NCBI GenBank assembly: GCA_000727475.1
Contig: KL647289.1
Coordinates: 3,848,019-3,912,018, forward strand
Reading direction: 5' to 3'
Length of the DNA: 64,000 nt
From: Sarcocystis neurona
Taxonomy: Eukaryota > Apicomplexa > Conoidasida > Eucoccidiorida > Sarcocystidae
The position numbers and the translations under genes are program-made. Below are positions 24,168 through 36,000 of the stretch, in pieces (the first letter of the stretch is position 1; the number at the start of each line of letters is the position of its first letter). The notes below the pieces were generated by a model. The model made no database searches, was not told the DNA's origin, and saw nothing but the letters and a program-made list of their open reading frames with translations.

Positions 24168-26129
24168 CGAAAAGAGATTTCCCCGCACAGAGAAAAGACC
24201 TCACTTTTTCTGCTTCAGTAGCGGTGCTCGCTTTTTTCCATGAAAAGGTCTGTGTCGTTGTCGTCTCTTTGCGGAGGTGATGAAGGTCTAGCTCAATATG
24301 TAATCTTGTGTAGTGCGAGACACACACCTGAGCACGAAGTTAGCAGCAGCAGCAGGTCATCCTCCGACACCTCCCTACGTACGGATGTGTGGATGTCTCA
24401 CATGCGTGTGCAAGTGTGTGCAAGGGTACTTGTACATGCAAGATCTCCAGAGTCTACATAAATGTATACGTACATGCGTATATCTATGTATACATGTGTG
24501 TATACATGCGGACGCTGGCGCGCACACCCCTACATGTGTGTGTGAGTGGGCACACGTGGATACGCATGCAGGAACATTTCTTTTTCTGACATGTAGCACG
24601 CGATCCGCACCAGCATCGTAGAGGTGCATTTCTTCCTTTCCCACCGCCGAGGCAACTCCGCGACGTTCATGTCTGGAGCGACCCGCTGAATCGCAGTGTC
24701 CGTTTTTCATCCGGATAGTGTCTGTGCGAAAGCTTCTGCATGTCAAATTTAAGGCAGCCACACATGTATTTACTCGTACACGTCTCTCCGTATCTGCAGT
24801 GTGTGTGTTTGTGTGTATGCGTGCGCGTGGAAAGGCAGTCGCCTGTTGACATCTGCGTGTATTGGGTATGGACGTGATATTCGTGCGTCATTCTATCTTT
24901 TACCCGCACCGGCCTTGTCGCCAAGTATCCACACAACTATGCGTTTACCGCTGTGTCTGAGTACGTGACCTTCCTCGCATGCGGGTCGATGAGCTGTGCA
25001 CGAGTGTGTGCGCAGCAGCAAGCAGCACCCACGATAAGGTAGCCTATAGAGATATACCTTAAGCAGTTCACGCGTGCCAGCTCTGTAGTAAAGGCTGCGT
25101 CGCTTCCCTTGTGGATCTTTTTCCATATCGCCTGCCCCTCCTTCTCCTTTGTTGCCTCCTTTCACTTCCCTCGCGTCTACGTGTGCGACACGAAGCACGT
25201 GGACACCGTAGACAACGAAGGGCCTTTGAACAACGGTGGAGAACAGGGCAGAGCTATACATGTACCGAGTGCGTCTTTTTCAGTCGAAGACACACATGTG
25301 CACCTGACGAATGCAGGAGAAAACACGTTTCTTCAAACACTCGTGTACAGCAGGCGCACTCGCATGCGAAGTCTGCGCACAGCAGAGAGTGTCTTCACGC
25401 GGCTCGTGCAGGTGTGCGCGGCAGCGTACAGGCACAAAGGAGACAACGCAGCGCTCGGAGTTCTCCCTGGCACCAGCCTGTGTGTGTGTGTGTGTCTGTG
25501 TGCGGACATAACGCTGTCTTTCTTTTCTCTCCGTATGTCTCTTCCGTAAACGTGTCTCGGTAGATCGGACCGCTGCTGCAACGAGAGACGCGGCGTGCAC
25601 TTCTCGTTTGGAGGGGGTGTGTGGCACTTCCTGTGCCGTCTCTGCCTCTTGCTACATATGCGTGCATGGCACAGTCGCGCTCGTTCGTAAGGAAGCCAGA
25701 TGACCGAAGAGGGACTCTATAGATGGTTTGTCGAGTAGAATATATATATATATATTGTCTGTTCAGAGTCGGTGGGTATACACACACTTCCCAGCCTCCC
25801 TACATTGCAGGAGACGACTCGCTGCATGGGTCTTCGTACGCGCGTGCACGGGCGCCTCATCCTCGCGTACACACGTCTTGCACGTTTTGCAGGGAGGAAT
25901 ATAAACGTGTCGATGTCTCCGTACATATGCTATTTTTGTGTGTGTCCTTGTGGATGCGTCCAAGTACGTAGATCCCCGTATACAGTGTAACCTGCATACA
26001 CCCACACGTTTATCAACCGTTCCCCAAGTAAACGTAGGAAAAGGCGTCCGTGGGCACACAGACTCATGTGTGTGGGTACTTCTTTTCGTGACATGAGAAG
26101 AGTGACGACGTGGTACCGCGCGCGTCGGT

Positions 26130-28081
26130 ATGAGGAAGGCTCGATGTGCAGCAGAAACAGTGAGCAAGATGCAGCAGCTTTACTCGCTCGACGTCCGCAG
26201 TCCTCCTCTGCGTGACTGCCGTCTCCTTCCTGTATCTGTTTACTCGTCTACGGGCCGTGAAGAAATACCAGCAGCAGCTGCTGCGTCAGAAGCAGCAACG
26301 AGACGCGCGTCAGCAGCAGCCGAAACGTCGTTGGCGTGTTCTGTGTCAGCAGTGGAAGCCTCCCGACGAGTGTCAGCAGCCGCCGCAGCCGACGTGGGTC
26401 GAAGAGGACGCGAAGCAGCCCCAGCAGCACGAGCAGCTGCATCTCTCCACGCTCTTCTTGTCGTCACTGCCCACAGCGTCTCTCGCTGTTCTCTGCGTCT
26501 CCCTGTCCCACTCCCTGCTGCTGTCGCACAAGCCTGTTCTCCTGCCGCTGCTTAGAACCCGTCTTTCTCCTGCAGGTGTGCGACTACGCCCGCTTCTTAC
26601 ATCCACACACACACATATATGTCTTTCTCAGCTGCATCTCCTTTTCTTCCCCTTCATCCGCAGAAGGACTCCCTCCTTCTCTTTCTCCTTCGGGCCGCAT
26701 GCAGTTATTCTTGCCTGTCTGCTGTTGGGGACTCTCTGTGCGGCCAGTGAAACTGCTGCTCCCGGGATATCGTTCGAACGCATCTTTGCGTCTCGCTGCG
26801 CTGCAGGCTCGTTGCTTGCCTTTTGTAGGCGATTTTGTCTGCTGGACGCTACGACACCTCTTTCCCCGCTGCATACGTATGCGTGTGGCTGCTTGCCTAG
26901 TCTCTCTGGTACAGAGCACATGCGCCAGCCTGCACGTATAGACACATATCTGTTTTTGCTCTGTTGTGTGTTGTTCTCTATGTACCGCGCGCCCAATTAG
27001 TTCTTCAGTTACCTAGACACGACTGCGTGGCGATGTATACCTGCAGAAGTAGACATACGTCGCATGCCTGTTTATCCACCCCCACGTGTGTATGTACTTA
27101 CATATGTATGCTGGTCCTCAATATATGGATGTATGTACATATATGTAAGTCCTCCTTCTCCTCCTCACCTTACTAGTACTACCACGCCCATATATATGCA
27201 GATGTCTATGTATCTTTGTACGCAATATTATCCGTATGTAAGTAATGGGTAAATTCTACTTCGAACGCCCTTTCGTGCTCCGGTTCTTTGATGACGGGGA
27301 TGTCGCATCGCTGCGGTGCTTGCAGCCTTGTTTTAGTCGTGGATATGTGGATACCTGTGTTCGACGGTGCTGCCGCTCCCCTTGCTGCTTGTAGCTCTCA
27401 GCACGGTTCGCCTTCTCGTCCTTTTTGCCGCCTTCTATTCGTTTTCTGCGTGCTGCTGCCTCGCGGTTCGCGGGACGGGCTGCCTGCGCTGGACAGCACC
27501 CCTCAGAAACGTCCTGCTGTCGCGCTTCGCCAACAACGCCCCCCCCGGTCGCAGTTTCTGCTGCAGCTCCACCTCAGCATGTGGCTGGTGACTGCGTCTC
27601 CGTAAAGCAGCTGTGGAGGAGGGCTGCGGCCTGCATGTTTTTCACGACGTTCGCTGCCGCTTCCCGTCCTTTCGTGTTCCGCCGCGAAAATGTGAAGTCG
27701 GCGAGCCGGCTTCCTCTTCGTCCTTCCTTTTTGCCTGCGCTCCTTCGTTTCCTTCCGTCCCTCCTCTGCTCCGTTCCCACGGGCGCCCGCGCGCCGGTCA
27801 GTCTTCCCTTTTCTGCGCTCTGTGCTCTTCCCGGTTGCTACTGGTGCTGCAGCCGCAGCAGTCTTCAGCTTCTCTCGTACTCTTCTTCCTCTTCGCCGGA
27901 ACCGTTCTTCTTCGGGTACCTGCTCTCCTCTGCAGTTACGCCGCTTCCCTTCTCCCTGTTCTTCTTCGCGTATATTCCCTCGGTCTGTGACTTTCCGTGG
28001 GCCGCGCAGCCGCCTCTGCGTCGCGACACAAGCAGAGCGTCCCGTCCTCTGCTTTGCCCTCTGTTCCACGTCTTTGGGTAG
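26130..28081 (+). CDS. Possible CAG-bearing coding region, exon structure unresolved
   Basis: Two overlapping plus frames are open between 26130 and 26560. One starts at ATG 26130 and becomes Ala-rich. The other reads YQQQLLRQKQQRDARQQQ, then WKPPDECQQPPQPTWVEED, and looks more like real protein. Strong acceptor-like signals (polypyrimidine then CAG) follow near 26575 and 26660. A 218-codon frame at 27425-28081 is Pro/Ser/Leu-rich in pyrimidine-rich sequence, which makes long open frames cheap. This may be a separate gene or upstream exons of the phosphatase gene. Confidence 0.2.
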
Positions 28082-30050
28082 GCGTCTCCTGGGGGATTTC
28101 CCTCGCTCACTGGCCCGGTGCTTCCTCGTGCATGTATGCCGCACATAATAACGGGCGTATGTGGACGTGTGCATATATACGTGTGTGTGTGTGGTGGCCG
28201 CGTGCCTGCAAGCAGACGACCAGGCGGAACGCCCAGCAGAGGCGGTTTCTCTTCTCTCACAAACACAGCCCCACGCCCCCGGTCTGTGCTGCTTTTCCCC
28301 GGCCTCTGCCTGCGCAACACACACACGCACACACACCGGCTGACCAGCTGCACTGCTCTGTCCACGTGCACAAGTTGCGCTGCCCGTCCCTCAGCGGAAG
28401 CCGGTCTTGCAAAGCAGCTTCCCGCGTTCCTCCTGAAAGCCCGTCGTCCTCTTCTCTGCGTCCGGGGCCGTGTGCATGTGTGTGTGTACGTGTTGCGTTT
28501 ACATATATATGTACATCTCTGTACGTATAGACCTATGCGTCCGTGGGGCTTTTCTCTGCATATGTGTGTGTGCATGGGGGTGTTATGCGGCCACACACAC
28601 CGGTCGTAGGTGACGTCCGTGTGTGTGTCTCTCTCCTTCAGGTATGTCTGTGCTTTTACAGACTTGGGTGCGGATTATCTTCTTCGTCCATCTCCTCTTC
28701 ATGTGTGTGTACGTACGTACCACGGCGTCGTCGTCTGGTGTCTCCGTCCTCCTCGTCACGCACAAAGGGATGTCTCTGTGCCCAGGACGTCTGCGTATAA
28801 ATGTATCTGTGGATACCCACGTGCGCGTCAGCACCTTTGCAGGAGTGTGCGTAGCCGTGTTTGCTTCTGTAAATCTTAGAGGCCTGTGCGCCTGCGTAGG
28901 GACATATACGCACCGGTGCCTAGGGACACCTGGGCGAGACTGTCCGCGTTTTTCCTTCGTCTGCGCATCTCTTCGGGGGGGTCTCTGCTTCGAAAAGGAG
29001 ACACACGTCTGTGCGTCTCCTCCGTCCTCCACCTGCGGATGTATACGCGGGCGGGTGTAGTCGTCGTAGGCGTACTGTCTCGCTGTGTGCTTGTTGTAGG
29101 CACGACTACCACTCGTACGATATATGCCAGCAGGATAAATACACACACGTGTAACGACGTATGTGTATGTATTTGTGCAGGTGTATTTATCTGTGCGTGT
29201 ATTTCCTCTCCGTGGAGACGTCTTTTCCATATATATATATATATATGTACACGTGGAAGGATTGAGGCGTACAAGTGAAGGTGCAGAAAGCTTTGTGTCG
29301 CAGTATGTGTTTAAGATAGATTCGTATGTATGTATGTGTATTGTACGCACGCATACAGTCGTAAGCACGAGAACATATATATACACATACGTGTGTACGC
29401 ATATGTATGTAGATGTGTATATGTGTTGGTGTATGTGTAGGCACTCGATACGTGTATGTGTACCCAGGTAGACGGTTAGAGAGAGGGAAAAATTGCAGGG
29501 GTCGACGCAGTGTGGCGCGCGCAGCATTTGCGTGTGGGCGAAGCTTCCGTCAGCAGCCGAAGCAGGCGAGCAGTGTACAGCAGCAACAGCAGCGCCGCAG
29601 CGACGTCAGAGGATCATCAGCAGCAGCAGGAAGGAAACTCGACGTGTCCTAGCTGCGACCGCGGTTCCTGCTGTTGCTGCTGTATGTCGTACGGAAGGAC
29701 GGCTTCAGTGTACGCGCTGCGCAGGCCGCTGGCGCCGCTGCCGCTGCTGCGGCTACGGAGAGGCTGCGGAGGCGAGACGGCAAGTCCTGTACTGGTCGTC
29801 GCGCCGCCCCTGCTGCTGCAGCGTCTCACTGCTGCTGTGTTGCTGCTTTTGCAGAACAACGGAACTGCGCTGCAGAGCGCTGCGCGTTCTTTTGTTGGTG
29901 GGAAGCTGCTGTTTGTGCGAGTCGCAGCAGCAGCAGCGTACAGGGACGTCAACTTCCGTTTTCTTCCGGGAGCAGTTGCGCAGCAACCGCAAGGACAACA
30001 GAAACAGAAACACGAGCAGAAGCGAACGCAGCGACAGCGGAAGCTCAAAG

Positions 30051-33000
30051 ATGCTGCGGGGCCGGAGGGGCAGCAGCAGCTGCAGCAGCAGCAACGCTGT
30101 GCTGTGGGGTGCTGGTGGCGAGGGGAGGGGCGTAGCTGCTGCCGCAGGTGCGAAGAGGAGAAAAGTTGAAGGAGAGAAGAGAGAGAAGAAGACTCAAGAA
30201 GAGCATGAAAGGGATGATGAGCCACAGGAGAAAGCAGAGCAGCAGCACACACCGCTGCTGGTTTGCTGCGACTCGAGCAGCAGCAGTCGGAGCAGCAGCA
30301 GCACGTGCAGCAACTGCAGCAGCACGTGCAGCAACTGCAGCAGCACGTGCAGCAACTGCAGCAGCAGAAGCGCCAGCAGCCGCAGCAGCGGCACGGGCAT
30401 CCTCACCACCACCAGCAGCAGCCTCGGCGCCATTCCCCCGGAAAATTCGCTGTCACCGTCTTGCTCTTCTTGCAGCAACAGCAGCGGCGTCGGCAGCAGC
30501 AACAGCACCGGCAGTGACCGCAGCTGCTGCAGCGACGCCAGCTGCTGCAGTGACGGCAGCAGCAGTAGCACGAGGGACGGCAGCAGCAGCACCAGCACGA
30601 GCCTGGTAGGTAGTGTTTGTGCGAGGGGAAGTCGAAGCAGCACGAGTTGCAACAGCAGCGACGGCAGCAACAGCAGACACAGCAGCAGTAGCGCGGTAGA
30701 GGAAGTGTGGAATAAAAATGAAGTGACGGACGCCAGTCTCCTGCGGGCGTGGAGCGACAGTAAAGCCGAGAGAGAGGGGAATGAAAAGGGGGAGGGGCAA
30801 TTGACACTGAAGAGCGACAGCAGTAGCGAAGACTTCCTAACAAGCAGCAGCACGGCCACCGACAACAGCAACAGCAGCAACAGGAAGTCTGCTGTTGGTG
30901 CTGCGGCCGATCTCTGCAACAGCCGAAGCGCAGGCCAGCAACAGGGAAAAGGGCAGCCTCAAACCATGCCGCAGCAGCAGGAGAAACGTGCCGATGCTGC
31001 TGCTGCTGCTAGCAGTCTGCCACCCCGGGTGATGATACAGCAGCAGGTGCAGCAGCGAGGCGCGACGCAGCAGGAAGGCCAGCAGTACGTGACGTGGCAG
31101 CAACAGCCGCAACTGGAACAGCAGCAACAGCAGCAACCGGGGCAGCAGCAGACGCAGCAGACGTACGGAAGCAAGGGAAATGAGGACGCTGCCCCTCCGG
31201 TGCCGCACTACGCGTTGTCTGCTGGCTTCTCTTCTGTGGCACAGACAAGCCTGCATTTGTCAACGGCAGCACACGCGGCGGCGACTAGTGCAACAGCAGT
31301 ACAGGTCGCGGGAGCAGCAGAATCGGCGGCAGCACCTGCCGTCACTTCTGCAGATTTCTCTGTTGTGGGCGCAGCACCAGCAGCAACAGTTCAAGGAAAT
31401 GCTGCAGGAGGGTGTCCAGCAGCAGCAGGGGCAGCAGGGGACCCACACGCAGCAACAGAAACAGCGGGAACAGGAGCAGGTGAGAGAAAAGAAGCAGCAG
31501 AGAGAGAAGCAAGAACTGCAGAGAGAGAAAAGGCAACAGAAGCGACAGCCGCAGCATGGAGGCAGCTGTATAGTTCTCGTGTAGGTGGGTGGCCAGCAGA
31601 ACTGGTGGGTGCATGCCTCTTCATGAGACATGGGGCCCGCACGCCGAAGCAGCACTTCGCTTTCATCCCACCCACAACAGCAGCCCCGACAGCAGGAGCA
31701 GTGACAGCAGAAGAAGCGACAGCAGAAGAAGCGACACCAGGAGCAGCGGCACCAGGAGCAGCGGCACCAGGAGCAGCAGCACCAGGAGCAGCAGCACCAG
31801 GAGCAGCAGCACCAGGAGCAGCAGCCCCAGGAGCGCCGTCAGCAGCAGCTCGACCAGCAGCTCCAGCAGCAGCAGCAGCACGAGCAGTGCGTTTTGAGGC
31901 AGTAGGGTTGACGGCAGGCGCAAGGTCGGTGCTTCGTGTTGAAGCGGCGACAGAAGAAGTGGCAGCAGCAGCAGCACCCCCAGAGGTGGAAGCCGCGGCT
32001 GGAAGGGGGAAGGAGGAGGTAGGGACAGGAGAGGGAAATGAGCGTCGCGTCTTGTCGTCTCTCGAGCTGCCGCCTCGGTGCAAAACTGCTGCCGCTCGTG
32101 CTACTGCGGCTGCAGTAGGCACAGATCAAAGGTCGACAGCAGCACCTGCAGCGCAGGCAGCACCAGTGGCGGCAGCAGCAGGAGGAGCCCTAGTAGCGCC
32201 TCTAGCAGGAGGGGGAAAAGGTAGGAAAGTAGACTGGCCTTTCAATTCTGCTCCAGGACTGCTGACAGCCGCTGGTTGGCAACAGGCTGCGTGTATCGGG
32301 TGCTCGCTTCGACGGGTGCAGCGCGCGATTCTCCAAAACCCGCTGCTGCATGAGCAGCTTTTCCACCTGCAGCAGCAGCACCAGCTGGAGGATGTGGGCT
32401 CGAAGGGGCAGCAGCAGCTGAAGACACAGCAGGGGCACCAGCGGCGAATGCCGGACATGCGACAGCACCAGCAGGGGGAAAAACAGGACGCCGATATTCA
32501 TGAGCAGCAGCAGCGGCGGCAGCAGTCGGAGGCCCGGCAGCAGGGGGGGAAGCAGGAGAATGCGTTGGCTCGTGGCGAACAGCACCACCAGCAACACATG
32601 CACGCGCCGCCACCGCAGCAGCTGCAGCAGCGAGGAGGACGAGGAGCGGTTGAGCCAGGAGAAGAGTCTTTGCTGCGAGTACGGGTGCAGCAGCGAGGCG
32701 ATGAGCAGCAGCAGCAGCAACAGAGCGTTCAGTTGCAGCAGAAGGATGGCCACCAGCTGCAGTGTGTGGGGATTCCTACGCTATGTGAAGAGGCTGAAGC
32801 AGCAGACATCGGTGCACCGCAGCAACAAAAACAACAGCAACCACAGCAACAGCAGGAGACTTCTGTGCAGTGGCAGTACCGCTGCTGCCGTGACAACCGC
32901 AGCCCTGCTGCTGCACTAGATGCTGCTGCTGCTGAAGCTAAGGCTGCTCCTTCAGACATCTCTGTTGCTGCTCCTGCACACGCTGCTGCCGCAGCTACAC

Positions 33001-36000
33001 GCGCAGTTGTTGCTGCAGCTAGTGGGCAGGGCTGGCGCGGGAGACCCTGTCCACCACAGAGCTGCTCTGCTGCTGCTGCGGCGACGCCAACTGGTGTCAG
33101 ACCAGCAGCAGAAGACGCACGTGAGGCGCCAGCAGCAGAACCGCGGGACGCGGCAAAAGCACCACAGGTAGCAGCGGCGACGGCAGAGGCCCGTCCTGCA
33201 CCACCTGGCTCACCACCGGCAGGAGACAACGAAAGAGCGGCAAAAACAGCAGAAGCAGCAGCAGTGGAAGCAGCAGCCGCAGAACTGGACAAGTCAGAAA
33301 AACCCGCAGCAGCAGAAGCAGGGGGTTTTATGCACCGTGTGGAACAACGCGAAGCACCGCCGACGGGAGAGCGAGAGGACTGTAGCAGCAGCAGCAGTGG
33401 ACGCAGCATGAAGCGCTTCTGCAACAGCAGCGACAGCGAGAGCACGAGCGGCACGACGCCAGGAGCCAAGCAGCACCCGCGCGTGGACGCAGAAGAAGCC
33501 ACCTGCAGCAGCAGCAGCGACCGGAGGTGCAGCAGTAACGGCGGGAGCGATTCTACGGGCAACAGCAGCAGCAGCGGCGGCGGCGATGCCAAACACAGCA
33601 GCAACATCAGCAGCGGTGCTACGCGCAGCGGCACGAACGATAGCGATGATGTCGAGCCCAGCAGCACGAGCAGCGTCCGCAGCAGCAGCAGTGTCGACGG
33701 CGGCAGCAGCAGCACCAGCAACACCCAGGGCAGCTGCAGGAACAGCAGTGGTAGGAATGTGGAAGAAGACTGCAGCGAGAAGTACGACATTAAAGAGGAC
33801 GCCGTGTGTAGAGGACCCACCTCTGGTTCGAAGCAGCATAACAGCGGCGGAACTCCAGCAGCAGCAGCAACCGCGGCAACTGCGCGCACGCGAGCAGAAC
33901 AAGCGACTGAGGGGACGCCCGCACCCACCATTCCACACCCTCGGTTCCCAGCAGCAGCAGCACTCGCCAAAGCACCAGCAGCACCCGCTCGACCACCAGC
34001 ACCAGCAGCACTCGCTGAAGCAGCAAGAGCAACGGCAACAACAGGAGCACCACCAGCAGGAGCAGGAGCGGCAGAAGCAGCAGGAGCACCATCAGGGGGA
34101 GCGTGGCGGGCAGGTGGCGGTGGCGGAGGCGCCGGAGCAGGCCTAGCAGTGGGAGCAGGAGGAGGAGTAGGAGGGCAGAAGCTGCTTATAGATCGTCGGT
34201 CGTCACTCCTGGTGTGTAGCACCGAATCACTGCGCTGTCAACAAACAGCAGAGGGCCTACTCGCAGGGCTGCTGCATGGGAGAGCGGTGCTTCGGGATGT
34301 GCAGCCGCAGCAGCAGGCGGAGGAAACAGCAGGAGAACTAGGAGGAAGTGCTGCAGGTGCTTCTGCCGCACCGGGCGCTGCGAGGTGGATTCGCTGCCGC
34401 TGCAACAGCAGCCTTTGCTCCGTGTGTCGGTCGTTTCAGGTCACATGCTGTGGCACATGCTCACCCGCTTGCGCCTCTTCCACAGCAGCAGCGGGCGGAA
34501 GCAATGTCGCAGCAGCAGCAGTGCGTACAGCAGCAGAAGGAGTGAGCCCTCCACCAGGAGCAGCAGCAGCAACACCCTTAGGAGAAACAGCTGCAGAGGC
34601 AGCATCACGAGGAAAAAGAGCAGCAGCACCCATTGCAGGCGCAGCTGCAGCAGAACGAGGCGAAGACGGCGGAGGAGGAGGAGGCGGAGTTGAAGGAGCA
34701 GCAGCAGGAAGGGTGGACAGATGGGACCAGGAAGCCACTCTCCTGAAGCAACGAGGCGGTCTTCGCAGCGGAACGCACCCCACACTGCAGCAGCCGCAGC
34801 GCGGAGAGCGAGAGCAGCTGCGCGAGGGAAGAGTGGGAGAAGAGGCTCAGCGGCAGTCCGGTGCAACACAACAACAGCAGCGTCAGGGAGAAGTCCAAGA
34901 AGAAAAGAAATCTTCTTTACCGGTGGCCACCCCACTGGCGGGGCAAGAGATGTATTTTGCTTGCAGCACCTCGAGCGCTCCTGCTGCTGCAGTCAACGCT
35001 CCTGCTGGTTCCCGTGGCACTGCCGCCCCATGGCGTGCTTCTGCTGCTGCAGCTCCCCTCTGTCAAAGCCCTGTCTCTCCTGCGACCCGTCTTGTTTGCT
35101 CTTCCTCTTCTTCTTCTTCGTCGTCTTCATCTCCTCCTCTGTCGATTTCTTCCTCTTCGTCTTCTCCTTCGTCCCTCCCCTGCGTGCCCTCCCCCCACGA
35201 CGTGTCTACGGCTGGTGCGTGGGGGGGATCGGCTTCGGCCGCTGCGGCGGGGGGCGGGGGGACGGGCACGCTGTTCGGCAGTGGGCGGAGAAGATGCAGC
35301 AGCTGCTGCGTGGCCGGGCTGCTGCACGTGGCTCCGGCCGGCTCGCCGCTGGCGCTGGCGCTGAAGGCAAAAAGTCCCTTGGTGAAACTGCTAAAACAGC
35401 AGACACTCTCACATTCCCTTTGCTACAAACGAGCCTGCGTTGAGGTACGGCGGCGGCTTCTCCCTCTCTGCTTCGCAGCTACAGGCGTCTTCTCCCCGTA
35501 CTTTGATGAACTGCTGTACTCACACGTGTGTCTGTGTGTCTGTGTGTGTGGACCCCGGGGTTCACACACGTCCAGAGACGGACATATTTTCGTCGCATGC
35601 ATTACAACGTGTTGGAGTATACCCGTATAAGTGCGTCTGCAGCCACAAATGCAGTGTACGTACACCTGGGAAGAGACCACCTCTGTGGCTGGTGATTATG
35701 TGTGAGCCGGTACACGTCTTTCTGTGTGAGGCGGATGAAGGGTGTCAACGCAGATATATCCGTCTCTCTCTACATGTATATATATATGTGTATAGATATG
35801 TGTAAGTATGACTGCACGCGTGAATCTGTGTGCATGTGTCTGCGTAGAGACGTGCGTAGATGTACGTGTCAGAGTACGTGTGTGTCTATAAAACATCCTC
35901 TCTCCGTATATGGTAACACCGTACACAGAAAAACAGGCTCTGCCAGCCTATAATATATATATATATATGTATGTAGATATCTGTGTAAACGCCTTGGCTG

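Larger units (their letters stand above)
21210..29492. other. Region between SPO11 and the phosphatase gene, genes unresolved
   Basis: No family was recognised across this 8.3 kb. It holds a duplicated hairpin element just after SPO11 (21340-21494), a CAG-type patch at 22458-23520 open on both strands, a 113-codon open frame at 23826-24167, Ala/Gln-rich frames at 26130-26560, and pyrimidine-rich sequence at 27400-28080. From 28100 to 29480 it is mostly TG/TA-rich. Any of these could be exons of an unrecognised gene or of the 5' end of the phosphatase gene. Confidence 0.4.

Noticed and set aside
31600..31680. Assignment of the giant gene to the PPIP5K/Vip1 family because of the RTPKQ string
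   Set aside because: The RHG form of the motif, the STESLRC-TAE segment and the C-terminal H-x-S-ALLAL segment fit general histidine acid phosphatases better, and no ATP-grasp kinase domain is seen.
32729..34222. Long minus-strand frames in the CAG region (497 aa here, also 37444-38727, 39475-40392 and 40948-41868)
   Set aside because: CAG/CTG sequence lacks stops in nearly every frame; these give only Leu/Ala/Ser/Cys-rich shadows without motifs, while the plus strand carries the phosphatase motifs.
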